Part shown: in pieces, positions 15,258 through 20,626 of the stretch
How positions within the stretch are numbered: position 1 is the first letter of the stretch
Layout of the letters: every line of letters starts with the position of its first letter
Source of the DNA: a virus
Virus record (IMG/VR): IMGVR_UViG_3300021963_000649
Location: 1-23,815 of that record
Direction: 5' to 3' (one strand)
DNA: 23,815 nucleotides
Notes under the pieces: model-generated
Told to the model about the DNA's origin: nothing
The model's input: only the letters and a program-made list of their open reading frames with translations
The model's database searches: none
Program-made: the position numbers and the translations under genes

Positions 15258-15769
15258 TTATCGTCTCCTTTGGCTTGCTTTTTTAATCTCTTTGGCTTCC
15301 CAACTATAGAATGCTACCCAAGTTTGGAATTCCACTACTGACATCTCAAATACCTGCTCTAGTGTCAGACCCAGATCCTTGCCTAGCCTACAGGCAAACA
15401 TCAGGTCCGGATCTGCTACTAGTTTTTTTCTACTTTCTCCAAATCTTCTTCTTGGCTAGATGCTTCATTAATCTCACCAACTACGCGAATAATTACAGCA
15501 GGATCTACTTCATTCATCATAGTAACCTTGTCTGGCATGTTAAACATCTTTGTGCCATCTTCATTACGTGCTTTGACAATTAGGCTTTCAACCAATGCTT
15601 CTGTGGTCTTGCCCTGCTGTGCTAGTTCAATTAATTTGCTCTGCTCTCTTAGACTGATAGAATTTTTAAAATAAATCTTTGTTTCCCATTCTGGAACATA
15701 GATGTGTTTTAATTCGCCACCAATCTTTTCACGAAAGTGTGCTGTTGCTCGTTCTAATACTTTACTCAT
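15258..15769 (-). CDS. Tail assembly chaperone, -1 frameshift product (gpGT-like), 170 aa
   Basis: Ribosomes slipping back one base at A AAA AAC (15422-15428) continue into an open -1 frame of 54 codons, beginning LVADPDLMFACRLGKDLG and ending AFYSWEAKEIKKASQRRR. The frame stops at TAA 15258-15260, touching the GTG start of the tape measure gene. LGKDLGLTLEQVFEMS and WVAFYSWE resemble the T-type extension of gpGT proteins, which contacts tail proteins. The extension has no start codon or ribosome site of its own that would explain it. Evidence is the slip site, the frame, the precise fit and known biology of lambdoid tails. Confidence 0.88.
15419..15769 (-). CDS. Tail assembly chaperone, short form (gpG-like)
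   Basis: 116 residues, between tail-tube and tape-measure genes where the lambda G/T chaperone lies. It starts in an ATGA overlap and holds a KNSISLREQSKLIELAQQGK segment typical of tail assembly chaperones, then a Glu-rich C-terminus. The last codons read GAA AAA AAC TAG, which places a slippery A AAA AAC in frame directly before the stop. Chaperones of this class coat the tape measure while the tube grows and are not in the finished virion. The zero-frame product is expected in excess over the shifted one. Confidence 0.9.
   Translation of the reverse strand: MSKVLERATAHFREKIGGELKHIYVPEWETKIYFKNSISLREQSKLIELAQQGKTTEALVESLIVKARNEDGTKMFNMPDKVTMMNEVDPAVIIRVVGEINEASSQEEDLEKVEKN
15422..15428 (-). 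promoter_or_regulatory. Programmed -1 ribosomal frameshift site A AAA AAC
   Basis: A canonical X XXY YYZ heptamer in the correct zero phase (GAA AAA AAC TAG), one codon before the stop of the short chaperone. It lies in a run of seven A. I did not verify a downstream stimulatory structure. Confidence 0.85.
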
Positions 15770-16074
15770 TTAATTTTCCTCTCGACTGAAGTTAATGTTG
15801 GCCCAATAATACCTTTAGGGGCCTTCTTGCTCTTTACATATGGTTTCTCAAGGTATACAGTGTACGGTTGTGAGTTTGTAACTTCAAAATTACGACCACT
15901 ATCGGTCATTTTACTTTCCCAACTAGCCGCAGCCTTACCGGTGCGTTTTGGGGTGAAGTTAGGTGCTTCTTCCACAATAGTATCTGCTACTCGCTCCAGA
16001 AACTCACGGTAGTCACCTTGTACTTGTTTTATACTTTCAGCGACACCGCGAACTTCAATCTTGATTCCTGCCAT
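15766..16074 (-). CDS. HK97 gp10-like tail completion/neck protein
   Basis: 102 residues. The EEAPNFTPKRTGKAAASWESK segment, read in part, and the later NSQPYTVYLEKPYV strand are the family pattern of HK97 gp10-like proteins (TPxRTGxLxxSW and PYAxYLExG). These act at the head-tail joint or tail completion. The unusual point is its place after the tail-tube genes; in HK97-like phages it normally comes before them. It overlaps the next gene as ATGA. The pattern is clear; its exact role in this phage is inferred. Confidence 0.85.
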   Translation of the reverse strand: MAGIKIEVRGVAESIKQVQGDYREFLERVADTIVEEAPNFTPKRTGKAAASWESKMTDSGRNFEVTNSQPYTVYLEKPYVKSKKAPKGIIGPTLTSVERKIK

Positions 16075-16077
16075 TTA

Positions 16078-16500
16078 TTATACTGCTGTGGTTGAGAATA
16101 CAGTAGCACCAGTTCCTTGGAAACTGATACTGGCTTCTACCATGCCATCAAATGAACTGTTCACAGTATAACCAGTTACGATCACATTGCCTGTGAATGC
16201 GTAGTCTGATGTACTAGAATAGTTTTCTTGAATGTATAATTTTACAGCAACACCACTAGCACCTACTAGACCTGCTGTGGGATTGAATGTGCTTTCCGCA
16301 CCATCAAACTCACTGGGATCAAAATAGATATCGGCAGTGCCACTAAATGAACTTAATCCAGACACATAAGTTCTTACGTCTGTGCCCATAGTTGAAGTTT
16401 CAATTGTGTCAGCAGTCATTTCTACTGAAAAACTTCTTACGGCAGCAATGGCTGTTGAACCAATTGTCACTGCTCCGTTGTTACCTGTTAATATAGCCAT
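16078..16500 (-). CDS. Tail tube protein, copy 2 (paralog)
   Basis: 140 residues, a tandem paralog of the preceding gene. They share MAILTGNNG, AAVRSFSVE, DTIET, GTADIYFDP, VNSS and DGMVEASISFQG, by eye well over half identical. The variable loop is different and slightly longer (SEFDGAESTFNPTAG and LYIQENYSSTSDY), and the C-terminus has an extra FSTTAV. The ribosome site AGGAG lies just after a CCTAATTAGG palindrome that includes the stop of copy 1. Both copies look intact. Which one forms the bulk of the tube cannot be told from sequence. Confidence 0.9.
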   Translation of the reverse strand: MAILTGNNGAVTIGSTAIAAVRSFSVEMTADTIETSTMGTDVRTYVSGLSSFSGTADIYFDPSEFDGAESTFNPTAGLVGASGVAVKLYIQENYSSTSDYAFTGNVIVTGYTVNSSFDGMVEASISFQGTGATVFSTTAV

Positions 16501-16513
16501 CTTGTTCTCCTAA

Positions 16514-16939
16514 TTAGGCTGTAAATGTACAAGCACCTGAACCTTGGAAACTGATAGATGCTTCTACCATTCCGTCCATGCTTGAATTTACTGTAAAGCC
16601 AGTGATGATAACTTCACCAGCAAATTTGCCTGCGGTGTTGTCAAGATATAATTCCACTGACAATGTACCTTGACCTACAGTACCACTTGTTGGGTTTAAC
16701 ACTGTATGAGTTGCTAAGGTACCTGTAGATGCTGCTGGATCAAAATAGATATCAGCAGTACCTGACCAAGAACTTAATCCATTTAGGTAAGTTCTAACAT
16801 CTACACCCATTGTGGTTGTTTCAATGGTATCACGTGTGAGTTCTACTGAAAAACTTCTTACTGCGGCGATAGTTGCTACTACTCCGCCTACAGATGCGTC
16901 TAATTTTACAACGCCATTGTTACCTGTTAATATGGCCAT
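16514..16939 (-). CDS. Major tail tube protein, copy 1
   Basis: 141 residues of the lambda gpV/TP901-1-like tail-tube type: a short beta-rich protein with an AAVRSFSVELTRDTIETTTMG segment near residue 25. A GLSSWSGTADIYFDP strand pair and a C-terminal SMDGMVEASISFQGSGA complete the pattern. These are the strands and turn that polymerise into hexameric rings. It is followed at once by a clear paralog, with which it shares its first nine residues and most of its core. It differs mainly by an insertion after residue 9 (DASVGGV) and in the loop around residue 70-100. One copy may be the tube protein and the other a minor or decorated version. Confidence 0.9.
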   Translation of the reverse strand: MAILTGNNGVVKLDASVGGVVATIAAVRSFSVELTRDTIETTTMGVDVRTYLNGLSSWSGTADIYFDPAASTGTLATHTVLNPTSGTVGQGTLSVELYLDNTAGKFAGEVIITGFTVNSSMDGMVEASISFQGSGACTFTA

Positions 16940-17142
16940 TATTCGTCTCCTTTGTTAATATTGGCTTCTTCTACGGCTGTTACGGTCGCCTTAGACTTCA
17001 CCGGGGGCTTGAGACGAATAACCTCTTCTCCAGCCTGTTCTTTTTTATCAGAGGCTTCAATCCAACCTGCTGACTGTAATAATTCTTTTTCTGATTCTTG
17101 GCACCAACGTTCCATGCCTTTTTTCATCATCTTAATTTTCAT
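16939..17142 (-). CDS. Small protein of unknown function in tail operon
   Basis: 67 residues, highly charged, starting in an ATGA overlap with the tail-terminator candidate and ending in a TAATG overlap with the first tail-tube gene. An ERWCQESEKELLQSAGWIEA segment resembles short phage proteins that carry an EKELLxxGW motif; the rest is a Lys/Glu-rich, probably disordered tail. I cannot assign a function. The tight overlaps on both sides support it being a real translated gene. Confidence 0.75.
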   Translation of the reverse strand: MKIKMMKKGMERWCQESEKELLQSAGWIEASDKKEQAGEEVIRLKPPVKSKATVTAVEEANINKGDE

Positions 17143-17585
17143 AGGGAACCTCTTAGGTAATTGTATCTAACTTGATATTCTATAGAAAACTCTGCTAATG
17201 GCGGCATGCGTTCTTCAATTTCAATTAAAGTAATTTGACTGTCAATAACACCACTGCTAATTAAATCTCTATATCTGTCTGAATCTAATGCTTCTTCAAT
17301 GGCTTCAATAAGATCTGATCTACGACGATCTAATTCATTGCCTCTAACATACCCTCTAATAGTGTAGGTAATTGTGCCCATTCTGCGTCCAACACCACCT
17401 TGACCCATAGTAATTGTTTCGCGGTCTTCTGTTGTTGGTGTTACTAGAATAGCAGGAAATTGTGTAATAGCCAGTTCTAACACATTGAATGGTTCTCTAG
17501 TAACCAACACTGGCTGTGGATCATTGATGGTCTTAAGTACATCAATGATATTTTCAGAGATCTGTTGGCGTAGATTCTGTGCCAT
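17139..17585 (-). CDS. Tail terminator / minor tail protein candidate
   Basis: 148 residues. The N-terminal helix (QNLRQQISENIIDVLKTI), followed by beta segments including FPAILVTPTTEDRE and the conserved-looking TITYTIRGYVRG, then a helix LDRRRSDLIEAIEEAL, is the layout of lambda gpU-like and related tail terminators, which cap the tail tube at the head-proximal end. The C-terminal strand FSIEYQVRYNYLRG fits the same fold. Its place just before the tail-tube genes agrees. The stop overlaps the next start as ATGA. The assignment is structural and positional. Confidence 0.72.
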   Translation of the reverse strand: MAQNLRQQISENIIDVLKTINDPQPVLVTREPFNVLELAITQFPAILVTPTTEDRETITMGQGGVGRRMGTITYTIRGYVRGNELDRRRSDLIEAIEEALDSDRYRDLISSGVIDSQITLIEIEERMPPLAEFSIEYQVRYNYLRGSL

Positions 17586-17586
17586 A

Positions 17587-18024
17587 TCAGCGTACCAATC
17601 TCATTGGGTTAACACTTTTCTTTTCACTGTCACTGACTGTACCACTGTCATCTAGATCATAGCGAACACCTTCACGTAGGACTAGGTCCATTTCGTGTTC
17701 AAAGCGGCCACGATAGTAATCCATCATTACTTGGAACTTGTCTGGCTCAGCACCTGAAAATTGTGTTAGTTTGGGACAGATATGATAGGCCATGGCATGA
17801 TATACAGTGGCCTGTGTGAATTGAGTTGCGTCTAATAATGTAGCGTCAAATTCTGTATTGATAATTGAAGGATGTGCTTTTTGATATGCTTGATACCAAC
17901 GCACTTTAAGGACTCTATTGACTTCGTTTTCTGAACGTGCTAATTCGACATCCCATTCGAGTTGTCCATAATCTTGGATTGTGGGTTCGACCTGTAGGAG
18001 GTCGTCTAGTGTAGCATAAGCCAT
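17587..18024 (-). CDS. Head-tail connector (adaptor) protein candidate
   Basis: 145 residues, first gene after the capsid. It begins with MAYATLDDLLQ, the kind of N-terminus seen in gp6/gp15-type connectors that join the portal ring to the tail. The middle is helical (ARSENEVNRVLKVRWY, then TQATVYHAMAYHI), and the C-terminal DLVLREGVRYDLDDSGTVS segment has an acidic turn. Adaptors of this kind are usually helical bundles of about 100-150 residues. Function is inferred from size, helix content and position. Its ribosome binding site lies in the loop of a hairpin, suggesting controlled translation. It ends one base before the next start. Confidence 0.75.
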   Translation of the reverse strand: MAYATLDDLLQVEPTIQDYGQLEWDVELARSENEVNRVLKVRWYQAYQKAHPSIINTEFDATLLDATQFTQATVYHAMAYHICPKLTQFSGAEPDKFQVMMDYYRGRFEHEMDLVLREGVRYDLDDSGTVSDSEKKSVNPMRLVR

Positions 18025-18026
18025 AG

Positions 18027-18041
18027 TTGAGTCCTTCTCAA
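18027..18041 (-). promoter_or_regulatory. AAGGA-loop hairpin 2 carrying the ribosome binding site
   Basis: Minus-strand TTGAG, loop AAGGA, CTCAA: a perfect 5-bp stem whose loop is the Shine-Dalgarno sequence of the connector gene, ending two bases before ATG 18024. A protein that binds the loop, or the stem itself, could block translation. Confidence 0.55.
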
Positions 18042-18054
18042 TTAAATTGTTCTG

Positions 18055-18071
18055 CGTCAGTCCTTCTGACG
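18055..18071 (-). promoter_or_regulatory. AAGGA-loop hairpin 1 (CsrA/RsmA-like site)
   Basis: Minus-strand CGTCAG, loop AAGGA, CTGACG: a perfect 6-bp stem with a purine pentaloop containing GGA. Together with the similar hairpin nearer the start codon it makes a tandem pair. GGA in a hairpin loop is the hallmark of CsrA/RsmA binding sites. Confidence 0.5.
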
Positions 18072-18078
18072 TTCAGTA

Positions 18079-18085
18079 TATTTAG
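18079..18085 (-). promoter_or_regulatory. CTAAATA late-promoter-like motif before tail operon
   Basis: The minus strand reads AACTAAATATACTGAACG. It sits just after the capsid terminator and 54 bases before ATG 18024. A start about six bases on would place the 5' end of the RNA right at the first AAGGA-loop hairpin (18071). It has the same CTAAATATA form as the copy upstream of the gene at 277-696. Confidence 0.45.
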
Positions 18086-18099
18086 TTCGGCCAAAAGAA

Positions 18100-18130
18100 A
18101 AGGGCCTTACTTCGGTGAAATAAAGCCCTT
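18100..18130 (-). terminator. Strong intrinsic terminator downstream of the major capsid gene
   Basis: Minus-strand stem AAGGGCTTTATTTC pairs with GAAGTAAGGCCCTT (14 pairs, two of them G-U) over a 3-base loop, then TTTCTTTT follows. It closes the scaffold-capsid transcription unit before the tail genes. Confidence 0.85.
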
Positions 18131-18170
18131 GTCCCGTTTTCGGAATATAGTATGTCAAGTACTACACTTT

Positions 18171-18177
18171 TATTTAG
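18171..18177 (-). promoter_or_regulatory. CTAAATA motif between capsid hairpin and terminator
   Basis: The minus strand reads GACTAAATAAAAG. It matches the CTAAATA form seen at 18079 and 754. If used as a promoter it would give only a short RNA of roughly 65-70 bases ending at the terminator at 18100-18130. It may equally be a chance match in AT-rich spacer. Confidence 0.25.
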
Positions 18178-18182
18178 TCATG

Positions 18183-18206
18183 ACAAAGGACCCGAAGGTC
18201 CTTTGT
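18183..18206 (-). other. Perfect 10-bp hairpin with TTCG loop after capsid gene
   Basis: On the minus strand ACAAAGGACC, loop TTCG, GGTCCTTTGT form a perfect stem with a very stable UUCG tetraloop, about 20 bases after the capsid stop. The bases after it (CATGACTAAATAAAAG) lack a T run, so it is not a standard intrinsic terminator. It could protect the 3' end of the capsid mRNA or help a downstream stop of transcription. Confidence 0.7.
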
Positions 18207-18226
18207 GGTATTGATTCTACTTAAAA

Positions 18227-19081
18227 TTAAGCAGGATCAACTAGGCTTGAGTCAGCAGTGATCTTAACACCGTAACCATCATACAACTCGCCAACGCCAT
18301 AGTGAGCGGAAGCAACGATGTCGTCGCCTACGAAACTAGCACGTCTTTGTGTTTCAATTTGGATGTCACCAATCATAGCAAGACCTAAAGCGTCACGATG
18401 GAATACAGCACCAACGTAATCACCAGCAGTACCAGTGTTAGCAATGTTGCTTGACTCAAATACTGGAACACCAAATAGTGTACCAACATAGCCAGTAGCC
18501 ATTGCTTCGTTTTGGATGATACCAGCATTTGGGTTAGCAAATGTGTTGGTTAATGCTGATTTCAAGTCATAGGCAACGTATGGGTTAACCACACATGCCA
18601 ATTGATCGCTAGGAACACTGTTAGCACGAAGACGAGCAACTGCTTGTGCTAGGATGGCTGCTGAGAATGCTGTAGAAGCACCACCAACGCCTGTTGAGAA
18701 ACCGCTGAATAGAGCCAATAGGTCTTGGTCCATCTTCTTAGCGATTGCTTCACCGAATAAACGGCCAACGTCTGCTACTACGTTAGAAGCAGCAGAAGCA
18801 CGTACAAGGTCAGTAACCATAGTACGAATAGCAACTGTAGAAACAGTTAGTGTAACACCATCAGTGCTGATTGCTGTGTTAGAAACCTCATCACCTTCAG
18901 TCAATGCTGCTGCTGATTGTGTTGGGTAGATAGGCACAGTAATGGTTTTACCATTGCTTGCTGGGATTGAATAATTCTTAACGAGACCACGCATGATGGA
19001 TCTCTCGTTAGCAACGAACATTGCTTCAGCGGTAATCGCTGGTAGCAGGTCGTTTAAAGTTGTGGTTGTTGAACCGGCCAT
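18227..19081 (-). CDS. Major capsid protein
   Basis: 284 residues, the size and place of an HK97-fold coat protein. The N-terminus (TTTTLNDLLPAI, then FVANERSIMRGLV) resembles the N-arm region of P22/T7-like coats, and the later DQDLLALFSGF and PYVAYDLKSAL segments fit a spine helix and A-domain. No separate delta domain or protease gene is visible, consistent with the separate scaffold gene upstream. Composition is Ala/Val/Gly/Thr-rich, as in abundant structural proteins. The start has AAGGAG nearby. A gap with a hairpin and a strong terminator follows, so transcription is probably cut after this gene to favour capsid over tail output. Confidence 0.93.
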   Translation of the reverse strand: MAGSTTTTLNDLLPAITAEAMFVANERSIMRGLVKNYSIPASNGKTITVPIYPTQSAAALTEGDEVSNTAISTDGVTLTVSTVAIRTMVTDLVRASAASNVVADVGRLFGEAIAKKMDQDLLALFSGFSTGVGGASTAFSAAILAQAVARLRANSVPSDQLACVVNPYVAYDLKSALTNTFANPNAGIIQNEAMATGYVGTLFGVPVFESSNIANTGTAGDYVGAVFHRDALGLAMIGDIQIETQRRASFVGDDIVASAHYGVGELYDGYGVKITADSSLVDPA

Positions 19082-19099
19082 AATAATATCTCCTTGATG

Positions 19100-19783
19100 T
19101 TAGGCTAATCCTTGTTGTTTGCGGTATTCCGCATACTTCTTTCTATCTTCAGGATTCTTCATATCCAACTTCAAGATATCTACTTTGCCAGTATTCTGAG
19201 CAGTGATACTGCTTTTACTGTTAGTGGTAGCAGGAGTAGGTTGGACGAAGTGTGGATTCGAATCTAAAAAGGTTTTCACCAAATCATTCACACTCCACGG
19301 TTCTCCTCGATCGTTATATCGAACTGAACCTTTATCATCTACTACTTCTACGTCACCATCTTGATTAAGTCTTACATTATTTGCTAACAACGCTTTGACC
19401 TGTTCAGCATTCACAGCACGAAATTGAGCAGCGGCACTGAGCAGAGGCGTGTTAATTTGGTATTCCTTAATCTTCGCATCTCTCTTTTGGATTTCTGAAT
19501 CCTTTTTAGCAGCCAGTTCTTGTAGAGTCTTTTCAAACTCACCACGCTTGATCTGTTGTTCCTGAGCACGGCGTTCTGCCTCTGACTTGAGACTACGCAG
19601 TTCATCTGGATCACCTAGATCTTGATATGGTTTCAGAAGTTTCTTTTCTAATGAACCACGCATACGGGCCATCATGTTATCTACTTCTTCTTGTGTATAA
19701 GTCTTGGTTGCTTGTGCCTGATTTTCAACTTGTGTGTTGTCCGCATCAGTTGCGTCATTTTGTACCAATGTATTTTCTGACAT
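19100..19783 (-). CDS. Capsid scaffolding protein
   Basis: 227 residues, acidic and highly charged, immediately before the major capsid gene. After a low-complexity, Asn/Asp/Gln-rich N-terminus comes TYTQEEVDNMMARMRG and a long predicted coiled coil (about residues 30-110, rich in K, E, Q and R). A globular stretch follows, then a Ser/Thr/Asn linker and a positively charged C-terminal helix (PEDRKKYAEYRKQQG). Such a basic C-terminal helix is known in scaffolds that contact coat protein. No protease motif is visible, so the scaffold may be expelled or cut by an enzyme encoded elsewhere. AAGGAGG precedes the start. Assignment rests on layout and position. Confidence 0.85.
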   Translation of the reverse strand: MSENTLVQNDATDADNTQVENQAQATKTYTQEEVDNMMARMRGSLEKKLLKPYQDLGDPDELRSLKSEAERRAQEQQIKRGEFEKTLQELAAKKDSEIQKRDAKIKEYQINTPLLSAAAQFRAVNAEQVKALLANNVRLNQDGDVEVVDDKGSVRYNDRGEPWSVNDLVKTFLDSNPHFVQPTPATTNSKSSITAQNTGKVDILKLDMKNPEDRKKYAEYRKQQGLA

Positions 19784-19814
19784 TGTGGCATCGCCTCCTT
19801 ACGAGTAATGTTAG

Positions 19815-19822
19815 TATTTATA
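19815..19822 (-). promoter_or_regulatory. TATAAATA late-promoter-like motif before scaffold gene
   Basis: The minus strand reads TATAAATA here, the exact consensus of T4-type late promoters. Transcription would begin about six bases further on, leaving a leader of roughly 26 bases with AAGGAGG before ATG 19783. It lies in the only gap between the 41-residue gene and the scaffold/capsid pair, where strong late expression is expected. A chance AT-rich match is possible; the location and the other copies argue against it. Confidence 0.5.
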
Positions 19823-19853
19823 GTGTTTCACCTGAAATCACCATATTAACTAG

Positions 19854-19979
19854 TTATTTCTTCTTTTTATAGCCCGAAGCATATATGGCTTGGCCTTGCT
19901 TTTCAGCGGCCTTCTTAGTGGGATATACTTTACCAGTATTACCCCATTGATATCCGCCTGGTACTTTACGAACTGGCAT
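19854..19979 (-). CDS. Small basic phage protein (41 aa)
   Basis: A short gene starting at ATG 19979 and ending TAA. The protein begins MPVRKVPGGYQWGNTGK, continues with a YPTKKAAEKQGQAIYAS helix and ends in a run of lysines. It is strongly basic and has the shape of small phage proteins with a KVYPTKxxAxKQGxAIYAS signature that I have seen next to structural genes. Its role is unknown; binding to nucleic acid or to the acidic scaffold is possible but not shown. It overlaps the preceding gene by 14 bases and is the last gene before the spacer upstream of the scaffold gene. Confidence 0.8.
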   Translation of the reverse strand: MPVRKVPGGYQWGNTGKVYPTKKAAEKQGQAIYASGYKKKK

Positions 19980-20310
19980 CTTGTTGCTCCCTAAGTTCTT
20001 TTAGACGTTGTCTATTCTGTTGTATCAACACAGCCACTGGAGTGGCAAAATCACCATATCCAGGATAGGAAAATAGCCATTCATCTTCACCATGATCTAG
20101 ACCAGCAGCCAATGCTTCTACAGTTTCATTGGGTGCGTTTACTAGATATACACGAGCAGCATATGGGCCTAACGGCAACACACTGCCCGTGTAATCTCTA
20201 ATGTCAATTTGGCCTTTTAGATAGGCTGCGTAACTCCAAGGGCACTCTACTCGAATGCTCTTGAAATAATCATACCAATTAACGTTTTGGTGGCTTTTTG
20301 CCTTTTCCAC
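19966..20310 (-). CDS. Small conserved phage protein of unknown function, start uncertain
   Basis: The clear core runs from NVNWYDYFKSIR through PWSYAAYLKG to FSYPGYGDFATPV and a basic-acidic C-terminal helix. I recall similar proteins in uncultured marine phages but know no function. The frame is open up to 20382, which would overlap the endonuclease by over 100 bases. The listed start is a GTG at 20310 with only a poor ribosome site. The best ribosome site nearby (AAGGAG, six bases before ATG 20323) serves the other frame, which stops after 14 codons. A +1 shift from that ATG would give a natural N-terminus, so either the start is weak or there is an indel or shift here. The gene overlaps the next gene by 14 bases. 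Confidence 0.7.
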   Translation of the reverse strand: MEKAKSHQNVNWYDYFKSIRVECPWSYAAYLKGQIDIRDYTGSVLPLGPYAARVYLVNAPNETVEALAAGLDHGEDEWLFSYPGYGDFATPVAVLIQQNRQRLKELREQQDASS

Positions 20311-20626
20311 GACCTCTTCCCATGGTTTTCTCCTTGTATGTGGGATGTACAATATCTGTGTGAGTCTTGGTAATGTAATCAACTATGTTGCTGGCCCACT
20401 TAGACAATCTTTGAATGTCCATCCTATTTCTAGCCATGTTGTTTTCTATTTTGCCCAACATGCTATTACACCCTCTGTGTAATACCTGTCTGATTAGACC
20501 AGTTCTATGATCATGGTCTAACACAGCATCATCAATAATCATATCACCACAGAGAGCACAGCAACTACGTTGTTCAGATAATTGCTGTGATCTATAGTCT
20601 TTGACTTCAGTGTATTTTAATCTCAT
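20279..20626 (-). CDS. Recombination endonuclease VII-fold (HNH/ββα-metal) protein
   Basis: 115 residues with the endonuclease VII signature. CALC at 23-26 supplies two zinc ligands, LDHDHRTG at 36-43 is the catalytic DHDH core, and LHRGCNSMLG at 49-58 supplies the second zinc pair and the Asn of the fold. In T4 endonuclease VII both pairs are cysteines; here the second pair reads His50-x-x-Cys53, which can still bind zinc. The family resolves branched DNA before or during packaging, which suits a gene between portal and scaffold. The C-terminal tail is very basic (GRGRGKGKKPPKR). An internal ATG at 20323 has a perfect AAGGAG ahead of it and may belong to the next gene. Confidence 0.9.
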   Translation of the reverse strand: MRLKYTEVKDYRSQQLSEQRSCCALCGDMIIDDAVLDHDHRTGLIRQVLHRGCNSMLGKIENNMARNRMDIQRLSKWASNIVDYITKTHTDIVHPTYKEKTMGRGRGKGKKPPKR

